Shown here one piece after another: positions 23,475 through 33,073 of a DNA stretch of 38,138 bases (the stretch's first letter is position 1; every line of letters begins with the position of its first letter). The position numbers and the translations under genes were made by a program. The notes under the pieces were generated by a model. It saw nothing but the letters and a program-made list of their open reading frames with translations. It made no database searches and had not been told where the DNA came from. The stretch is taken from positions 1 to 38,138 of the forward strand of contig CAMUPC010000012.1 of the NCBI GenBank assembly GCA_947090545.1, written 5' to 3'. The stretch is from an uncultured Eubacterium sp. GTDB taxonomy: Bacteria; Bacillota; Clostridia; Lachnospirales; Lachnospiraceae.

Positions 23475-25274
23475 CTATTTCGGCATCTGCAGCGCTGTGG
23501 CGGCTAAAAACTTGCCGTCGGGAAATTCTAACAGCAGCTCGCTCTGATACTTATGCGCCACGGACTGGGCGGCAGGCAGCCCGTAGCCGTGCGAAGCCCG
23601 GTCAGGCTTTGTCGTGCGGCATACGCCGCTTTTGCCGTCGTAGTCTACCGGGGCGAAGCGGGCGTTTTCGACGCCGATATATAAATGCGCTCCCCGGATG
23701 TGAAGGTCGACATGCAGCCATTTGCCGGCTCCGTCCGGGGCAAGGGCGTTTGCGTCCAGGGCGTTTTGCAGCAGGTTCATCAGGACGGTACAAAGGTCTG
23801 TATCCGAAAAAGGAAGCTCCTGCGGCACATCCGCCTGGCAGGATACTTTAACGCCTTGTTTTTTTGCACGGGCAAGCATGGAGATCAGCACCGCGTTGAT
23901 CGCCGGGTGCGCGGCGTATACGATGGCTGGGATGGCGTCCGCGTCGGCAAGCAGGCTGCTTACATACTGCTCCAGCCGGTTCCATTCCCCTGCGCGGGAG
24001 AGGTTTTGCAGAACCGTATAGTGGTTTACCGTTTCATGCCGCATCCTGCGCAGGGAGTCGGCGCTTTCCATCACGGCGGCAAGCTGTTCCTGCGCCATGC
24101 TTTTCTGTGCGGACAGCATTTGCAGCTTTGTTTCCTGCGCTACCATCTGCTGAAGCTGCTGTAGCACGCTTATCAGAAAGCACAGCAATAGAAGAAGCAC
24201 GTTCCACCAATACAGCGTGGTGTCCGGCTGATGATCTCTGAGAATCTGCACGAGATATTGCAGATAGGCAAACAACCAGCCGCTGCGCAGCCAGGACAGC
24301 AGGCACGCTGCTCCGATTCCGGCAAAAGATAACGCCAGGGCAGGCACAAACAGGCAAAACACGGGATTTTTGTCCCGGTATTCCAGGATGGCGCAGACAA
24401 TCAGCATAGCCGCGGTCACATAATATACCTCGCCAATCCGATAAGCATACGCGGAAAAAGCAGGGACGACCGTTTGAAACCCTCCAATCATAAAATAAAT
24501 CAGGGCAGGCAGCACAGCGAAAGGCAGAAACAGCCTCCGCTGTTTTTTCATGCCAAGAAGCAGGTACAAGGACGGAAAGGCAAACAATATGGCGCGGGAC
24601 AGCGAAAGGATCAAGCCGTATAGCTGTGGGGAAATCGTATATTCAGCCCGGCAGACGGCATAGAAATAAAGCGTCTGTCCCAGAGAGGCAAGGCTTAGGA
24701 GCAGGACAGGAAACGGGCGGTTTCCTTCAGCAAGGCTGTAAAAAAACAGCCCGAGCGTAAACAGCGTCATCATGCCAAAGGCTGCGGCAGGAAGCGCGGC
24801 GCCTGCCGTATTCGCACGGGTAATCGCCTGGATCGTGCCCAGGTCGGTAAGGTATAAAAAGGGAACCGGTTCCCCGGCTTTCTTTGACGACTTCACGGTC
24901 ACCACCCTGCCTGCGCAGTCCTTTGGAAGCATATAAAATGCGTTGCCAAGCGTCGTACCGTCCCATGCCTGCGAGCCGCCGAGCCGCTCTCCATCCAAAA
25001 ACACCTCCGCCGCATTCGTGGCATTCACCTCCAGCATCGGCCTCCACCGGCTTTCCCACTCCGGCAGCCTAACAGTCAGCGTCAGCGCGCCGCTGTAATG
25101 ATAAGCTTCGTCCAGCGCCATTGCGCTGCCGTTGATATCCGCCTGTAAAAACAGATAGTCCCGGCGCTGTTTAGCCGCTGACGCCAAAAGCGCAGCAAGC
25201 GCCAGCACGCAGAGCGCAAATGCCGCGCCTGCCGTCCATCGGGATAATGTCTTTTTCCGTCTCCAAAACCGCAT
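23475..25274 (-). CDS. Sensor histidine kinase, 7TM plus GHKL
   Basis: A 599-residue membrane kinase. A short signal-anchor (about 15-33) precedes an extracytoplasmic ~120-residue beta-rich domain with a jelly-roll-like pattern (VFLDGERLGG), resembling 7TMR-DISM sensors. Seven or so membrane segments (about 160-375) and a coiled coil come next, then the kinase core: phospho-acceptor H near 413 (RMRHETVNHYTVL), N box near 495 (VLMNLLQNALDAN) and the G box (SHGYGLPAA). The AgrC/HPK10-like core matches the LytTR regulator that converges on it. AGGAGGT is five bases before the ATG. The gene is divergent from surface protein gene 1; their 211 bp spacer could hold common control sites. The ligand is unknown. 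Confidence 0.88.
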   Translation of the reverse strand: MRFWRRKKTLSRWTAGAAFALCVLALAALLASAAKQRRDYLFLQADINGSAMALDEAYHYSGALTLTVRLPEWESRWRPMLEVNATNAAEVFLDGERLGGSQAWDGTTLGNAFYMLPKDCAGRVVTVKSSKKAGEPVPFLYLTDLGTIQAITRANTAGAALPAAAFGMMTLFTLGLFFYSLAEGNRPFPVLLLSLASLGQTLYFYAVCRAEYTISPQLYGLILSLSRAILFAFPSLYLLLGMKKQRRLFLPFAVLPALIYFMIGGFQTVVPAFSAYAYRIGEVYYVTAAMLIVCAILEYRDKNPVFCLFVPALALSFAGIGAACLLSWLRSGWLFAYLQYLVQILRDHQPDTTLYWWNVLLLLLCFLISVLQQLQQMVAQETKLQMLSAQKSMAQEQLAAVMESADSLRRMRHETVNHYTVLQNLSRAGEWNRLEQYVSSLLADADAIPAIVYAAHPAINAVLISMLARAKKQGVKVSCQADVPQELPFSDTDLCTVLMNLLQNALDANALAPDGAGKWLHVDLHIRGAHLYIGVENARFAPVDYDGKSGVCRTTKPDRASHGYGLPAAQSVAHKYQSELLLEFPDGKFLAATALQMPK

Positions 25275-25388
25275 GGGTTACCTCCTGCAAGTACGTTCTC
25301 TTCTATATAGAGTAAAGGGGAAAGCGGCGGGTGTCAAGGGCGGGATGATGCAAAGCAGGAAAAAAAACTGCAAAGCGGGAACGCCGCC

Positions 25389-25417
25389 TTATTTTCAGGC
25401 GGAAGATCTGGTATAGT
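25389..25417 (+). promoter_or_regulatory. Extended -10 promoter of surface protein gene 1
   Basis: TGGTATAGT at 25409-25417 is an extended -10 (TG-n-TATAGT). The -35 at 25389 (TTATTT) is poor, which often implies an activator. A hairpin CCGCCT/AGGCGG sits at 25385-25402. Transcription would start near 25424, 62 bases before the start codon. Confidence 0.5.
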
Positions 25418-25485
25418 GGGGGCAGGAAGCCGTGCCGGGAATAGATCCGGTAGTTCCGTAAAACTTTGAAAACGGAGGTTGAAGG

Positions 25486-28400
25486 ATGAAACAAATGTTT
25501 GCATTAAAAAAAGGAAGGCGGAAGCGGAAAACGCTGCACAGAGCGATAGCCGCCTGCCTGTCAGCAGTGCTTGCACTGGGGACGGCGACGGCTGGCGGGT
25601 CTTTTGCATACGCCGCGGATAACACCGCCGAAGAGCAGCGGGGGGGGGTACTGAAAACTGGTGACAATGTGGCAGGAGGCGTAGCAGAGGTAAAGACAAA
25701 CAAGGATACACAAGTGTGTCCGTCGATCGAGGAAGCCTGGGAAGAAGCAAAAAAAGCTGACGGTACAGAAGCGGCTGAGATTACACTGCTCGCCGATACA
25801 TCTGTCAAGTGGACGACGCTTAAGGTAGAAGATGGCGACAATATTATATTGAACGGAGATGTACACAAACTCATATCAGGCGCTTCTCCTGTGATTGAAG
25901 TTACGGGTGGCAGGCTTACTATTACAAGTGGTGAGTTTATTGCAGTAGACAGCTCCAGTCATTGCCTGGAGATTACAGGCGGTAATGTTACGCTTACCGG
26001 AGGTACCTATACAAGTGCACCGGCACCATGGGGTATCAGTGCCATAAAATCAGAACATACACTGCGGCCATTGCTAGGTGATGGCTGTGTCTACTTCGCG
26101 GACGGCGCTGTGGTTGAGGATACAGGGGCAGAGGAGATAGTTGGCACGGTCACGGTAAAGCCAGGGACCATCTGCGTACACGAATGGGCAGATGATGGGA
26201 GTTGCCGAAAGTGCCGGAAACAGGCTGAAGCAAGTGTGGCTGCCGGTGGGAACACGAATTATTATGCAAGCCTTGGTATGGCGTGCGACGCTGCGTGCAG
26301 CGCCGCAGACGCTGCAATTGTCAATATACTAAAGGATGCGAAGATTTCCCGCAGCCGTTTGGAATTACAACCAGGGGACAATGGCATCACGATCAATGGC
26401 GGCGGGCATATGGTTTCCGGTAGGATATTTGATCTGTGGGCAGGCAGTGTAAAGATCATAAATATGAATGTGTCAGGGACGCTGAATGTTGATGGTAATA
26501 GTATACTTTCACTTACAGGATGCACTATAGATGCCCGGGCTACCGCATTTCCCATGGAAGCTGTGAGTGTCGAGATAAGTGAGGTAAAGATTGCAGACTG
26601 TACCATGATCGGAGTTGATTATGGTTTGAGGATTGGCAGTGGCAGTGTGGAGATCGAGAGCGGCAGTATCCAGGCGACAGGATGGGACGCTGAAATGGGA
26701 GAGGACGCCCTGCCAAGTGTTGGCATGGGAATCATGGGAGGCAGTGTAGTCCTCAGCGGCGGTACATTTTCCGGGAAAACGGCGGCGATATCTATTGGAT
26801 CGCCTGACGTTGGCGCAGACAATCACCTTACCCTGGGCAGCCTGCTCAAAGCAGAGCACGCTTATTATGACCAAAACGGAGCGCCTGTGATAAACAAATT
26901 GCAGGAAACGGAGCTGGCTGGCACCGTGACGGTTAAGCCGTGTATCAGACATTCCGTAGAATACAGCCATACACCGGGTACGGCGGTTCATATCAGTCAG
27001 GGGAACTGCCTTGCCTGCGGAAAAGAAGGGAGCACACAGGAAGTATGCAGCTACGGTGCGGATGGAATATGTGCCGCCTGCGGCTCCACGCTGTCTGTCG
27101 TCCTGACAGGATCAGACGGGCTTGTTTATAACGGCGCGCCGCATACTCCAGGCGCTGCTGTCGTGCTGGACGGCATCGAACTGGCGCCGGAGGATTATGA
27201 CATTGCCTATACGGACAACACCCACGCTGGGACGGCGAAGGCGGCAGTAACAATCGGAAAACCGCCCTATGCGTTTATAAAGGAGCTGCCCTATACGATT
27301 GCCCAGAAGCCGGTAACGCCGTTCATAAACACAGCGGGCGGCAATACGGTAAAAACCTACGACGGCACGGCGGACGCCCCTGTAGGCATCTCGCTCAGCC
27401 TGGACGGGGTGGCAGACGGCGACGAGGTAACGGCTGAGGCAAGCTTTGCCTATGACAGCGCCGACGCGGGGGATGCAAAGACAATTACCGCCACGGTAAC
27501 CGGGCTATCGGGCAGTGCGGCGGGAAACTACACGCTTGCTTCCAACACCGCCACGGCTGCGGGGAAAATCGAAAAGGCAGGACAGCCCGCGCCAGCCGCG
27601 CCGTCCGCGTCAGATGGAGGCATCCGCGATACGTCAATTACCCTGGCGGCTTTGGAAAACGCAGAGTACTGTATGGAAGGCGGGGACTGGCAGGACAGCC
27701 CGGCGTTTGGCGGGCTTAAGCCAAACTGTGAATATACGTTTTATGCCCGGATGAAAGGGGACGGCAACCACCACCCGTCCGAGAGCAGCCAGGGGACAGT
27801 GATTCGCACGAAAAGCACGTCCGGCTCGGGCGGCGGCACAGGCAGCAGTTCCGGTTGGGGTTCTGGCAGCACAGGCGGCAGTTCCGGTTGGGGTTTCGGC
27901 GGCACAGGCGGCAATTCGGGCGGCAGCGCTGGCTCCGGCAAGCCTTTTCTAAAGGACAGCGCGGGCAGGCAGGGCTGGGACGCGATAAGCGCAGAAGCAG
28001 AAAAAGCAGCGGAAGCGCCGCAGGGCGGCACGGTCACGGTAGATATGAACGGCGCGTCCTCCGTCCCGGGCAGCTTCCTGGACGCCATCCGGGGCAAAGA
28101 TGTTACAGCCCGGCTTGACATGGGCGGCGGGATCGTATGGAGCGTGGACGGAAAAAGCGTCACCGCGGAAAACCCAGGCAGCACGGACCTTTCTGTCAAA
28201 GAATACGAAGGAGGGGTACCGAAGGGGCTGTCGCAGGAAACGGCGGCAGGGCGCCCGCACCTTAAGCTGCGCCTCGCCCACAACGGGGCGTTTGGCTTTG
28301 CGGCGGAGCTTTCCTTTTACCTGAAAAGCAGCGGCGAAGCAGGCGGGGATCAAATTTCGGTTTCCGAAAGCGGCGCCGCGGGAAGCACGGGCAAATATGC

Positions 28401-29217
28401 CGGCATGTATGCGAATCTATTTTATTACAATGCTGCGCTTAGCCGGATGGAATTTATCTGCGCGGCAAAGGTCGGGCAAGACGGAAAGGTTAGCCTGCCG
28501 TTTACCCATGCGTCGGACTATCTGGTCGTCCTGTCCGAGTCTCCGATAGGCGGCACGGCTGCTGCGGGACAGCCGCAGCAACCGGAAGGCGCTGGGGATG
28601 GAAACCAGCAGGGCGGCACGGGACAGCCGCAGACAGGTGCCGGGGACGTGCAGGAGCCGGAAGGCGGGGCGCCTGCAAAGGTGCAGTCCGTAAAGCTTTC
28701 CAAAACGGTGTACACCTATAACGGTAGGGCGAAAAAGCCTGCGGTGGCTGCCGTGGATACAAACGGCAGGAAGATCCCAGCCAGCAATTACAAAGTAACT
28801 TACAAAAACAATAAAAAGCCTGGCAAAGCCACGGCGGAAATTACGTTCAGCGGAGGCTACACGGGGAAAGTAAAAAAGACGTTTACAATCCGCCCGGCGG
28901 GTACGCGCATTAAAAAAACCACTGCCCTTCCGGGAGGATTTACCGTAACCTGGGCGAAAAAAACAGCGCAGACAAGCGGTTACCAGGTGCAGTATTCGCT
29001 GGACGCGAATTTTAAAGGAAGCAGCACGCACAGCAGGTTTGCAAAAAAGGCTTCTGAGACAGCAAAGGCAGTGAAAAAGCTGGAAGCCGGGAAAACCTAT
29101 TATGTGCGCATCCGCACTTACAAAACGGAAAAAGCAGGCGGAAAAAGCGGGCGCGTCTTTTCCGCATGGAGCAGTCCTGTACAGGCAAAGACCGCCCCGA
29201 CGGGAGCAGCGAACTGA
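25486..29217 (+). CDS. Phase-variable secreted surface protein, gene 1 (ON)
   Basis: A 1243-residue exported protein. Signal peptide 1-43 (basic start, cleavage after AYA). A G9 tract encodes R52-V55 just after cleavage. Residues about 65-250 and 260-480 have repeated TGG-V-LTGGT patterns of a beta-helix fold; CxxC pairs near 240 and 515-530 may bind metal. A YDG/MBG-type domain (YDGTADAPVG near 625), a Gly/Ser/Trp linker (about 780-820), a conserved domain (QGWDAISAEAEKAA onward), a YNGRAKKP domain near 1085 and a fibronectin type III-like domain (about 1145-1235) follow. No LPXTG, SLH or other anchor is seen, so attachment is unknown. CGGAGG precedes the ATG. The last 2 kb match gene 2 exactly by eye. 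Gene 1 lies beside a LytTR/GHKL system. Confidence 0.85.
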   Translation: MKQMFALKKGRRKRKTLHRAIAACLSAVLALGTATAGGSFAYAADNTAEEQRGGVLKTGDNVAGGVAEVKTNKDTQVCPSIEEAWEEAKKADGTEAAEITLLADTSVKWTTLKVEDGDNIILNGDVHKLISGASPVIEVTGGRLTITSGEFIAVDSSSHCLEITGGNVTLTGGTYTSAPAPWGISAIKSEHTLRPLLGDGCVYFADGAVVEDTGAEEIVGTVTVKPGTICVHEWADDGSCRKCRKQAEASVAAGGNTNYYASLGMACDAACSAADAAIVNILKDAKISRSRLELQPGDNGITINGGGHMVSGRIFDLWAGSVKIINMNVSGTLNVDGNSILSLTGCTIDARATAFPMEAVSVEISEVKIADCTMIGVDYGLRIGSGSVEIESGSIQATGWDAEMGEDALPSVGMGIMGGSVVLSGGTFSGKTAAISIGSPDVGADNHLTLGSLLKAEHAYYDQNGAPVINKLQETELAGTVTVKPCIRHSVEYSHTPGTAVHISQGNCLACGKEGSTQEVCSYGADGICAACGSTLSVVLTGSDGLVYNGAPHTPGAAVVLDGIELAPEDYDIAYTDNTHAGTAKAAVTIGKPPYAFIKELPYTIAQKPVTPFINTAGGNTVKTYDGTADAPVGISLSLDGVADGDEVTAEASFAYDSADAGDAKTITATVTGLSGSAAGNYTLASNTATAAGKIEKAGQPAPAAPSASDGGIRDTSITLAALENAEYCMEGGDWQDSPAFGGLKPNCEYTFYARMKGDGNHHPSESSQGTVIRTKSTSGSGGGTGSSSGWGSGSTGGSSGWGFGGTGGNSGGSAGSGKPFLKDSAGRQGWDAISAEAEKAAEAPQGGTVTVDMNGASSVPGSFLDAIRGKDVTARLDMGGGIVWSVDGKSVTAENPGSTDLSVKEYEGGVPKGLSQETAAGRPHLKLRLAHNGAFGFAAELSFYLKSSGEAGGDQISVSESGAAGSTGKYAGMYANLFYYNAALSRMEFICAAKVGQDGKVSLPFTHASDYLVVLSESPIGGTAAAGQPQQPEGAGDGNQQGGTGQPQTGAGDVQEPEGGAPAKVQSVKLSKTVYTYNGRAKKPAVAAVDTNGRKIPASNYKVTYKNNKKPGKATAEITFSGGYTGKVKKTFTIRPAGTRIKKTTALPGGFTVTWAKKTAQTSGYQVQYSLDANFKGSSTHSRFAKKASETAKAVKKLEAGKTYYVRIRTYKTEKAGGKSGRVFSAWSSPVQAKTAPTGAAN
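25603..25730 (+). repeat. Shared switch block, copy 1
   Basis: These 128 bp around the signal cleavage site and the G9 tract look identical to 29377-29504 in gene 2, while sequence before and directly after diverges. Confidence 0.9.
25640..25648 (+). repeat. Poly-G tract (9 G) in gene 1
   Basis: Nine consecutive Gs inside codons 52-55. With nine Gs the frame is open. With eight the ribosome meets TGA two codons later (TAC TGA). With ten it meets TGA within six codons (ACT GAA AAC TGG TGA). This is the arrangement of a slipped-strand on/off switch. Confidence 0.9.
27161..29174 (+). repeat. 2014 bp direct repeat, copy 1
   Basis: Matches 30926-32939 base for base wherever I compared (constant offset 3765). 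It covers the YDG domain, Gly/Ser linker, C-terminal domains and nearly the whole 3' end. Before 27161 the two genes differ at scattered positions. Confidence 0.9.
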
Positions 29218-29256
29218 TAAGACAGGGTTACAATATTTTATGAAGGAGATGGAAGG

Positions 29257-32200
29257 ATGGAACAGGGGTTTGTATTTAAGAGAAAAAGAGGGAGGCGAAA
29301 GCGAAAAATGCTGCGCATTGTTGCAGCAGCTTGCCTGTCCGCAGCGCTTGCACTGGGGACGGCGGCAGGCATGTCCTTTGCATACGCCGCGGATAACACC
29401 GCCGAAGAGCAGCGGGGGGGGGTACTGAAAACTGGTGACAATGTGGCAGGAGGCGTAGCAGAGGTAAAGACAAACAAGGATACACAAGTGTGTCCGTCGA
29501 TCGAAGCCGCCTGGGAAGCAGCAGTGGCGCCAGGCGTTACAGAAGCCACTATTACACTGCTCGCCGATACGTCTGTCAATAGGAGGTTGTCGGTGACAGA
29601 GGGAAATAACATTACATTGAACGGCGGCGAATTTACGCTCACATGGTCGGGCGACATGCCTTTTATGATTTGGGTTGGGGACGGCAGGCTTGCCATTACT
29701 GGCGGCACGTTTGCCGCAGAAGGCAGATTTGGATATGAAAAGAGGAGCCTGCTGCTGGTTACAGGCGGTGACGTTGCGCTTACAGGCGGTACGTTTGACA
29801 TGCCGCAGGGCGGCATTGCCGTACAAATCGAAAAAGAAGGGGATACACTGCAGCAATTGTTAGGCGCCGGCTGTGCCTACTACGGTGTGGACGGCGCTGT
29901 CATTGAGGATACGGGAGCAATGGGGCTTACCGGAAAGGTCATGGTAAAACAGGGGAGCGCCTGCAGTCACAAATGGGCGGACGGAAGCTGTCAGGTGTGC
30001 CGGAAACAGGCGGAGGCAAGCGTGGCTGCAGGCGGGGACACGAGCTATTACGCAAGCCTTGGCATGGCGTGCGACGCTGCGGGTAAAGCCGAAGAAGCGG
30101 CGGTTGTCAGTCTGCTGAAGGATGCGGAGGTTTCCCGTTCCTATTTGGAGCTGCAGTCAGGGGACAATGGCGTCACAATCGATGGCAGCGGGCACAGGAT
30201 TTCCTGTAGGGAGCTTCAAATGGTAGGCGGCAGTGTGGAAGCCAAAAATATAGAACTGTCAGGACGGCTGCTGGTCTTAAACGGAAAAAAGCTTTCGCTT
30301 ACAGGATGTACCATAGATTCCACCAATATGGGAAAACTGAATAAAGCTGTGGAAATCCTGAATGGTTTGGTAAAGATTGCAGATTGCGACATTATCGGAA
30401 CAGTGGAAGGCATGGGTATTTTTGGCGGCAGTGTGGAGATCGAAAGCGGCAGTATTCAGGCGACAGGAGGAGACGCCGAAGAGGAAGAGTATCTGGGACT
30501 TATTTATGGAATGTACGTCGCGAGAGGCAGTGTAGCCCTAAGCGGCGGCACATTTTCCGGGAAAACGGCGGCGATATTTATCGAATCGTACCAAAACAGT
30601 TCTACCCTGGGCAGCCTGCTGAAAGCAGGATACGCTTATTATAACCAGGACGGCACGCCTGTTACAGACAAACTGCAGGAAAAGGAGCTGGCTGGCGCCG
30701 TAACGGTCAGTCTGTGCATGGAACATGCATACAGCCACGAGAAAGGTACAACGTTCCACAAGATTGACAGGGACTGCCCTGCCTGCGGAAAAACAGGGGG
30801 CGCGCAGGAAGCCTGCAGCTACGGTGCGGACGGCACATGCGCCTGCGGCTCCACGCTGTCTGTCGTCCTGACAGGCGCAGACGGGCTTATTTATAACGGC
30901 GCGCCGCATACGCCAGGCGCTTCTGTCGTGCTGGACGGCATCGAACTGGCGCCGGAGGATTATGACATTGCCTATACGGACAACACCCACGCTGGGACGG
31001 CGAAGGCGGCAGTAACAATCGGAAAACCGCCCTATGCGTTTATAAAGGAGCTGCCCTATACGATTGCCCAGAAGCCGGTAACGCCGTTCATAAACACAGC
31101 GGGCGGCAATACGGTAAAAACCTACGACGGCACGGCGGACGCCCCTGTAGGCATCTCGCTCAGCCTGGACGGGGTGGCAGACGGCGACGAGGTAACGGCT
31201 GAGGCAAGCTTTGCCTATGACAGCGCCGACGCGGGGGATGCAAAGACAATTACCGCCACGGTAACCGGGCTATCGGGCAGTGCGGCGGGAAACTACACGC
31301 TTGCTTCCAACACCGCCACGGCTGCGGGGAAAATCGAAAAGGCAGGACAGCCCGCGCCAGCCGCGCCGTCCGCGTCAGATGGAGGCATCCGCGATACGTC
31401 AATTACCCTGGCGGCTTTGGAAAACGCAGAGTACTGTATGGAAGGCGGGGACTGGCAGGACAGCCCGGCGTTTGGCGGGCTTAAGCCAAACTGTGAATAT
31501 ACGTTTTATGCCCGGATGAAAGGGGACGGCAACCACCACCCGTCCGAGAGCAGCCAGGGGACAGTGATTCGCACGAAAAGCACGTCCGGCTCGGGCGGCG
31601 GCACAGGCAGCAGTTCCGGTTGGGGTTCTGGCAGCACAGGCGGCAGTTCCGGTTGGGGTTTCGGCGGCACAGGCGGCAATTCGGGCGGCAGCGCTGGCTC
31701 CGGCAAGCCTTTTCTAAAGGACAGCGCGGGCAGGCAGGGCTGGGACGCGATAAGCGCAGAAGCAGAAAAAGCAGCGGAAGCGCCGCAGGGCGGCACGGTC
31801 ACGGTAGATATGAACGGCGCGTCCTCCGTCCCGGGCAGCTTCCTGGACGCCATCCGGGGCAAAGATGTTACAGCCCGGCTTGACATGGGCGGCGGGATCG
31901 TATGGAGCGTGGACGGAAAAAGCGTCACCGCGGAAAACCCAGGCAGCACGGACCTTTCTGTCAAAGAATACGAAGGAGGGGTACCGAAGGGGCTGTCGCA
32001 GGAAACGGCGGCAGGGCGCCCGCACCTTAAGCTGCGCCTCGCCCACAACGGGGCGTTTGGCTTTGCGGCGGAGCTTTCCTTTTACCTGAAAAGCAGCGGC
32101 GAAGCAGGCGGGGATCAAATTTCGGTTTCCGAAAGCGGCGCCGCGGGAAGCACGGGCAAATATGCCGGCATGTATGCGAATCTATTTTATTACAATGCTG

Positions 32201-32964
32201 CGCTTAGCCGGATGGAATTTATCTGCGCGGCAAAGGTCGGGCAAGACGGAAAGGTTAGCCTGCCGTTTACCCATGCGTCGGACTATCTGGTCGTCCTGTC
32301 CGAGTCTCCGATAGGCGGCACGGCTGCTGCGGGACAGCCGCAGCAACCGGAAGGCGCTGGGGATGGAAACCAGCAGGGCGGCACGGGACAGCCGCAGACA
32401 GGTGCCGGGGACGTGCAGGAGCCGGAAGGCGGGGCGCCTGCAAAGGTGCAGTCCGTAAAGCTTTCCAAAACGGTGTACACCTATAACGGTAGGGCGAAAA
32501 AGCCTGCGGTGGCTGCCGTGGATACAAACGGCAGGAAGATCCCAGCCAGCAATTACAAAGTAACTTACAAAAACAATAAAAAGCCTGGCAAAGCCACGGC
32601 GGAAATTACGTTCAGCGGAGGCTACACGGGGAAAGTAAAAAAGACGTTTACAATCCGCCCGGCGGGTACGCGCATTAAAAAAACCACTGCCCTTCCGGGA
32701 GGATTTACCGTAACCTGGGCGAAAAAAACAGCGCAGACAAGCGGTTACCAGGTGCAGTATTCGCTGGACGCGAATTTTAAAGGAAGCAGCACGCACAGCA
32801 GGTTTGCAAAAAAGGCTTCTGAGACAGCAAAGGCAGTGAAAAAGCTGGAAGCCGGGAAAACCTATTATGTGCGCATCCGCACTTACAAAACGGAAAAAGC
32901 AGGCGGAAAAAGCGGGCGCGTCTTTTCCGCATGGAGCAGCCCTGTCCGGGCAGAGACAGCCTAG
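29257..32964 (+). CDS. Phase-variable secreted surface protein, gene 2 (ON)
   Basis: A 1235-residue paralogue of gene 1. Signal peptide 1-44, then the shared switch block with a G9 tract in frame (R53-V56). The beta-helix-like region (about 65-530) is clearly homologous to gene 1 but diverged in sequence and length, with the same landmarks (ITLLADTSVN, ASVAAGG-T-YYASLGMACDAA, GGSVEIESGSIQATG). From about residue 557 the protein is identical to gene 1 as far as I can see, up to the last few residues. AAGGAG is eight bases before the ATG, and only 39 bases separate it from gene 1. It may be co-transcribed with gene 1; no clear promoter is seen. No cell-wall anchor motif is present. Confidence 0.85.
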   Translation: MEQGFVFKRKRGRRKRKMLRIVAAACLSAALALGTAAGMSFAYAADNTAEEQRGGVLKTGDNVAGGVAEVKTNKDTQVCPSIEAAWEAAVAPGVTEATITLLADTSVNRRLSVTEGNNITLNGGEFTLTWSGDMPFMIWVGDGRLAITGGTFAAEGRFGYEKRSLLLVTGGDVALTGGTFDMPQGGIAVQIEKEGDTLQQLLGAGCAYYGVDGAVIEDTGAMGLTGKVMVKQGSACSHKWADGSCQVCRKQAEASVAAGGDTSYYASLGMACDAAGKAEEAAVVSLLKDAEVSRSYLELQSGDNGVTIDGSGHRISCRELQMVGGSVEAKNIELSGRLLVLNGKKLSLTGCTIDSTNMGKLNKAVEILNGLVKIADCDIIGTVEGMGIFGGSVEIESGSIQATGGDAEEEEYLGLIYGMYVARGSVALSGGTFSGKTAAIFIESYQNSSTLGSLLKAGYAYYNQDGTPVTDKLQEKELAGAVTVSLCMEHAYSHEKGTTFHKIDRDCPACGKTGGAQEACSYGADGTCACGSTLSVVLTGADGLIYNGAPHTPGASVVLDGIELAPEDYDIAYTDNTHAGTAKAAVTIGKPPYAFIKELPYTIAQKPVTPFINTAGGNTVKTYDGTADAPVGISLSLDGVADGDEVTAEASFAYDSADAGDAKTITATVTGLSGSAAGNYTLASNTATAAGKIEKAGQPAPAAPSASDGGIRDTSITLAALENAEYCMEGGDWQDSPAFGGLKPNCEYTFYARMKGDGNHHPSESSQGTVIRTKSTSGSGGGTGSSSGWGSGSTGGSSGWGFGGTGGNSGGSAGSGKPFLKDSAGRQGWDAISAEAEKAAEAPQGGTVTVDMNGASSVPGSFLDAIRGKDVTARLDMGGGIVWSVDGKSVTAENPGSTDLSVKEYEGGVPKGLSQETAAGRPHLKLRLAHNGAFGFAAELSFYLKSSGEAGGDQISVSESGAAGSTGKYAGMYANLFYYNAALSRMEFICAAKVGQDGKVSLPFTHASDYLVVLSESPIGGTAAAGQPQQPEGAGDGNQQGGTGQPQTGAGDVQEPEGGAPAKVQSVKLSKTVYTYNGRAKKPAVAAVDTNGRKIPASNYKVTYKNNKKPGKATAEITFSGGYTGKVKKTFTIRPAGTRIKKTTALPGGFTVTWAKKTAQTSGYQVQYSLDANFKGSSTHSRFAKKASETAKAVKKLEAGKTYYVRIRTYKTEKAGGKSGRVFSAWSSPVRAETA
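29377..29504 (+). repeat. Shared switch block, copy 2
   Basis: Second copy of the 128 bp block at 25603-25730, including the G9 tract. Confidence 0.9.
29414..29422 (+). repeat. Poly-G tract (9 G) in gene 2
   Basis: Nine Gs in the same codon context as gene 1 (CGG GGG GGG GTA). Loss or gain of one G brings the same immediate stops as in gene 1. Confidence 0.9.
30926..32939 (+). repeat. 2014 bp direct repeat, copy 2
   Basis: Second copy of 27161-29174. The first difference after it is C at 32940 against T at 29175. Confidence 0.9.
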
Positions 32965-33073
32965 GAAGCAACGGCAGCATTTGGAAAAACGGACGGGAAG
33001 TTTTGTATGACAGACAGCACAGGCGTCAGTTGCTGTACGCAGATGTTTTCACAGGAAAGGACAGAAACAAGGT

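Noticed and set aside
28417..29856. 479-codon minus-strand open frame across the gene 1/gene 2 junction
   Set aside because: It is antisense to two well-supported secreted proteins, has no ribosome site, and its Cys/Arg-rich composition is typical of a shadow frame in G+C-rich coding DNA. Part of it is duplicated only because genes 1 and 2 are.
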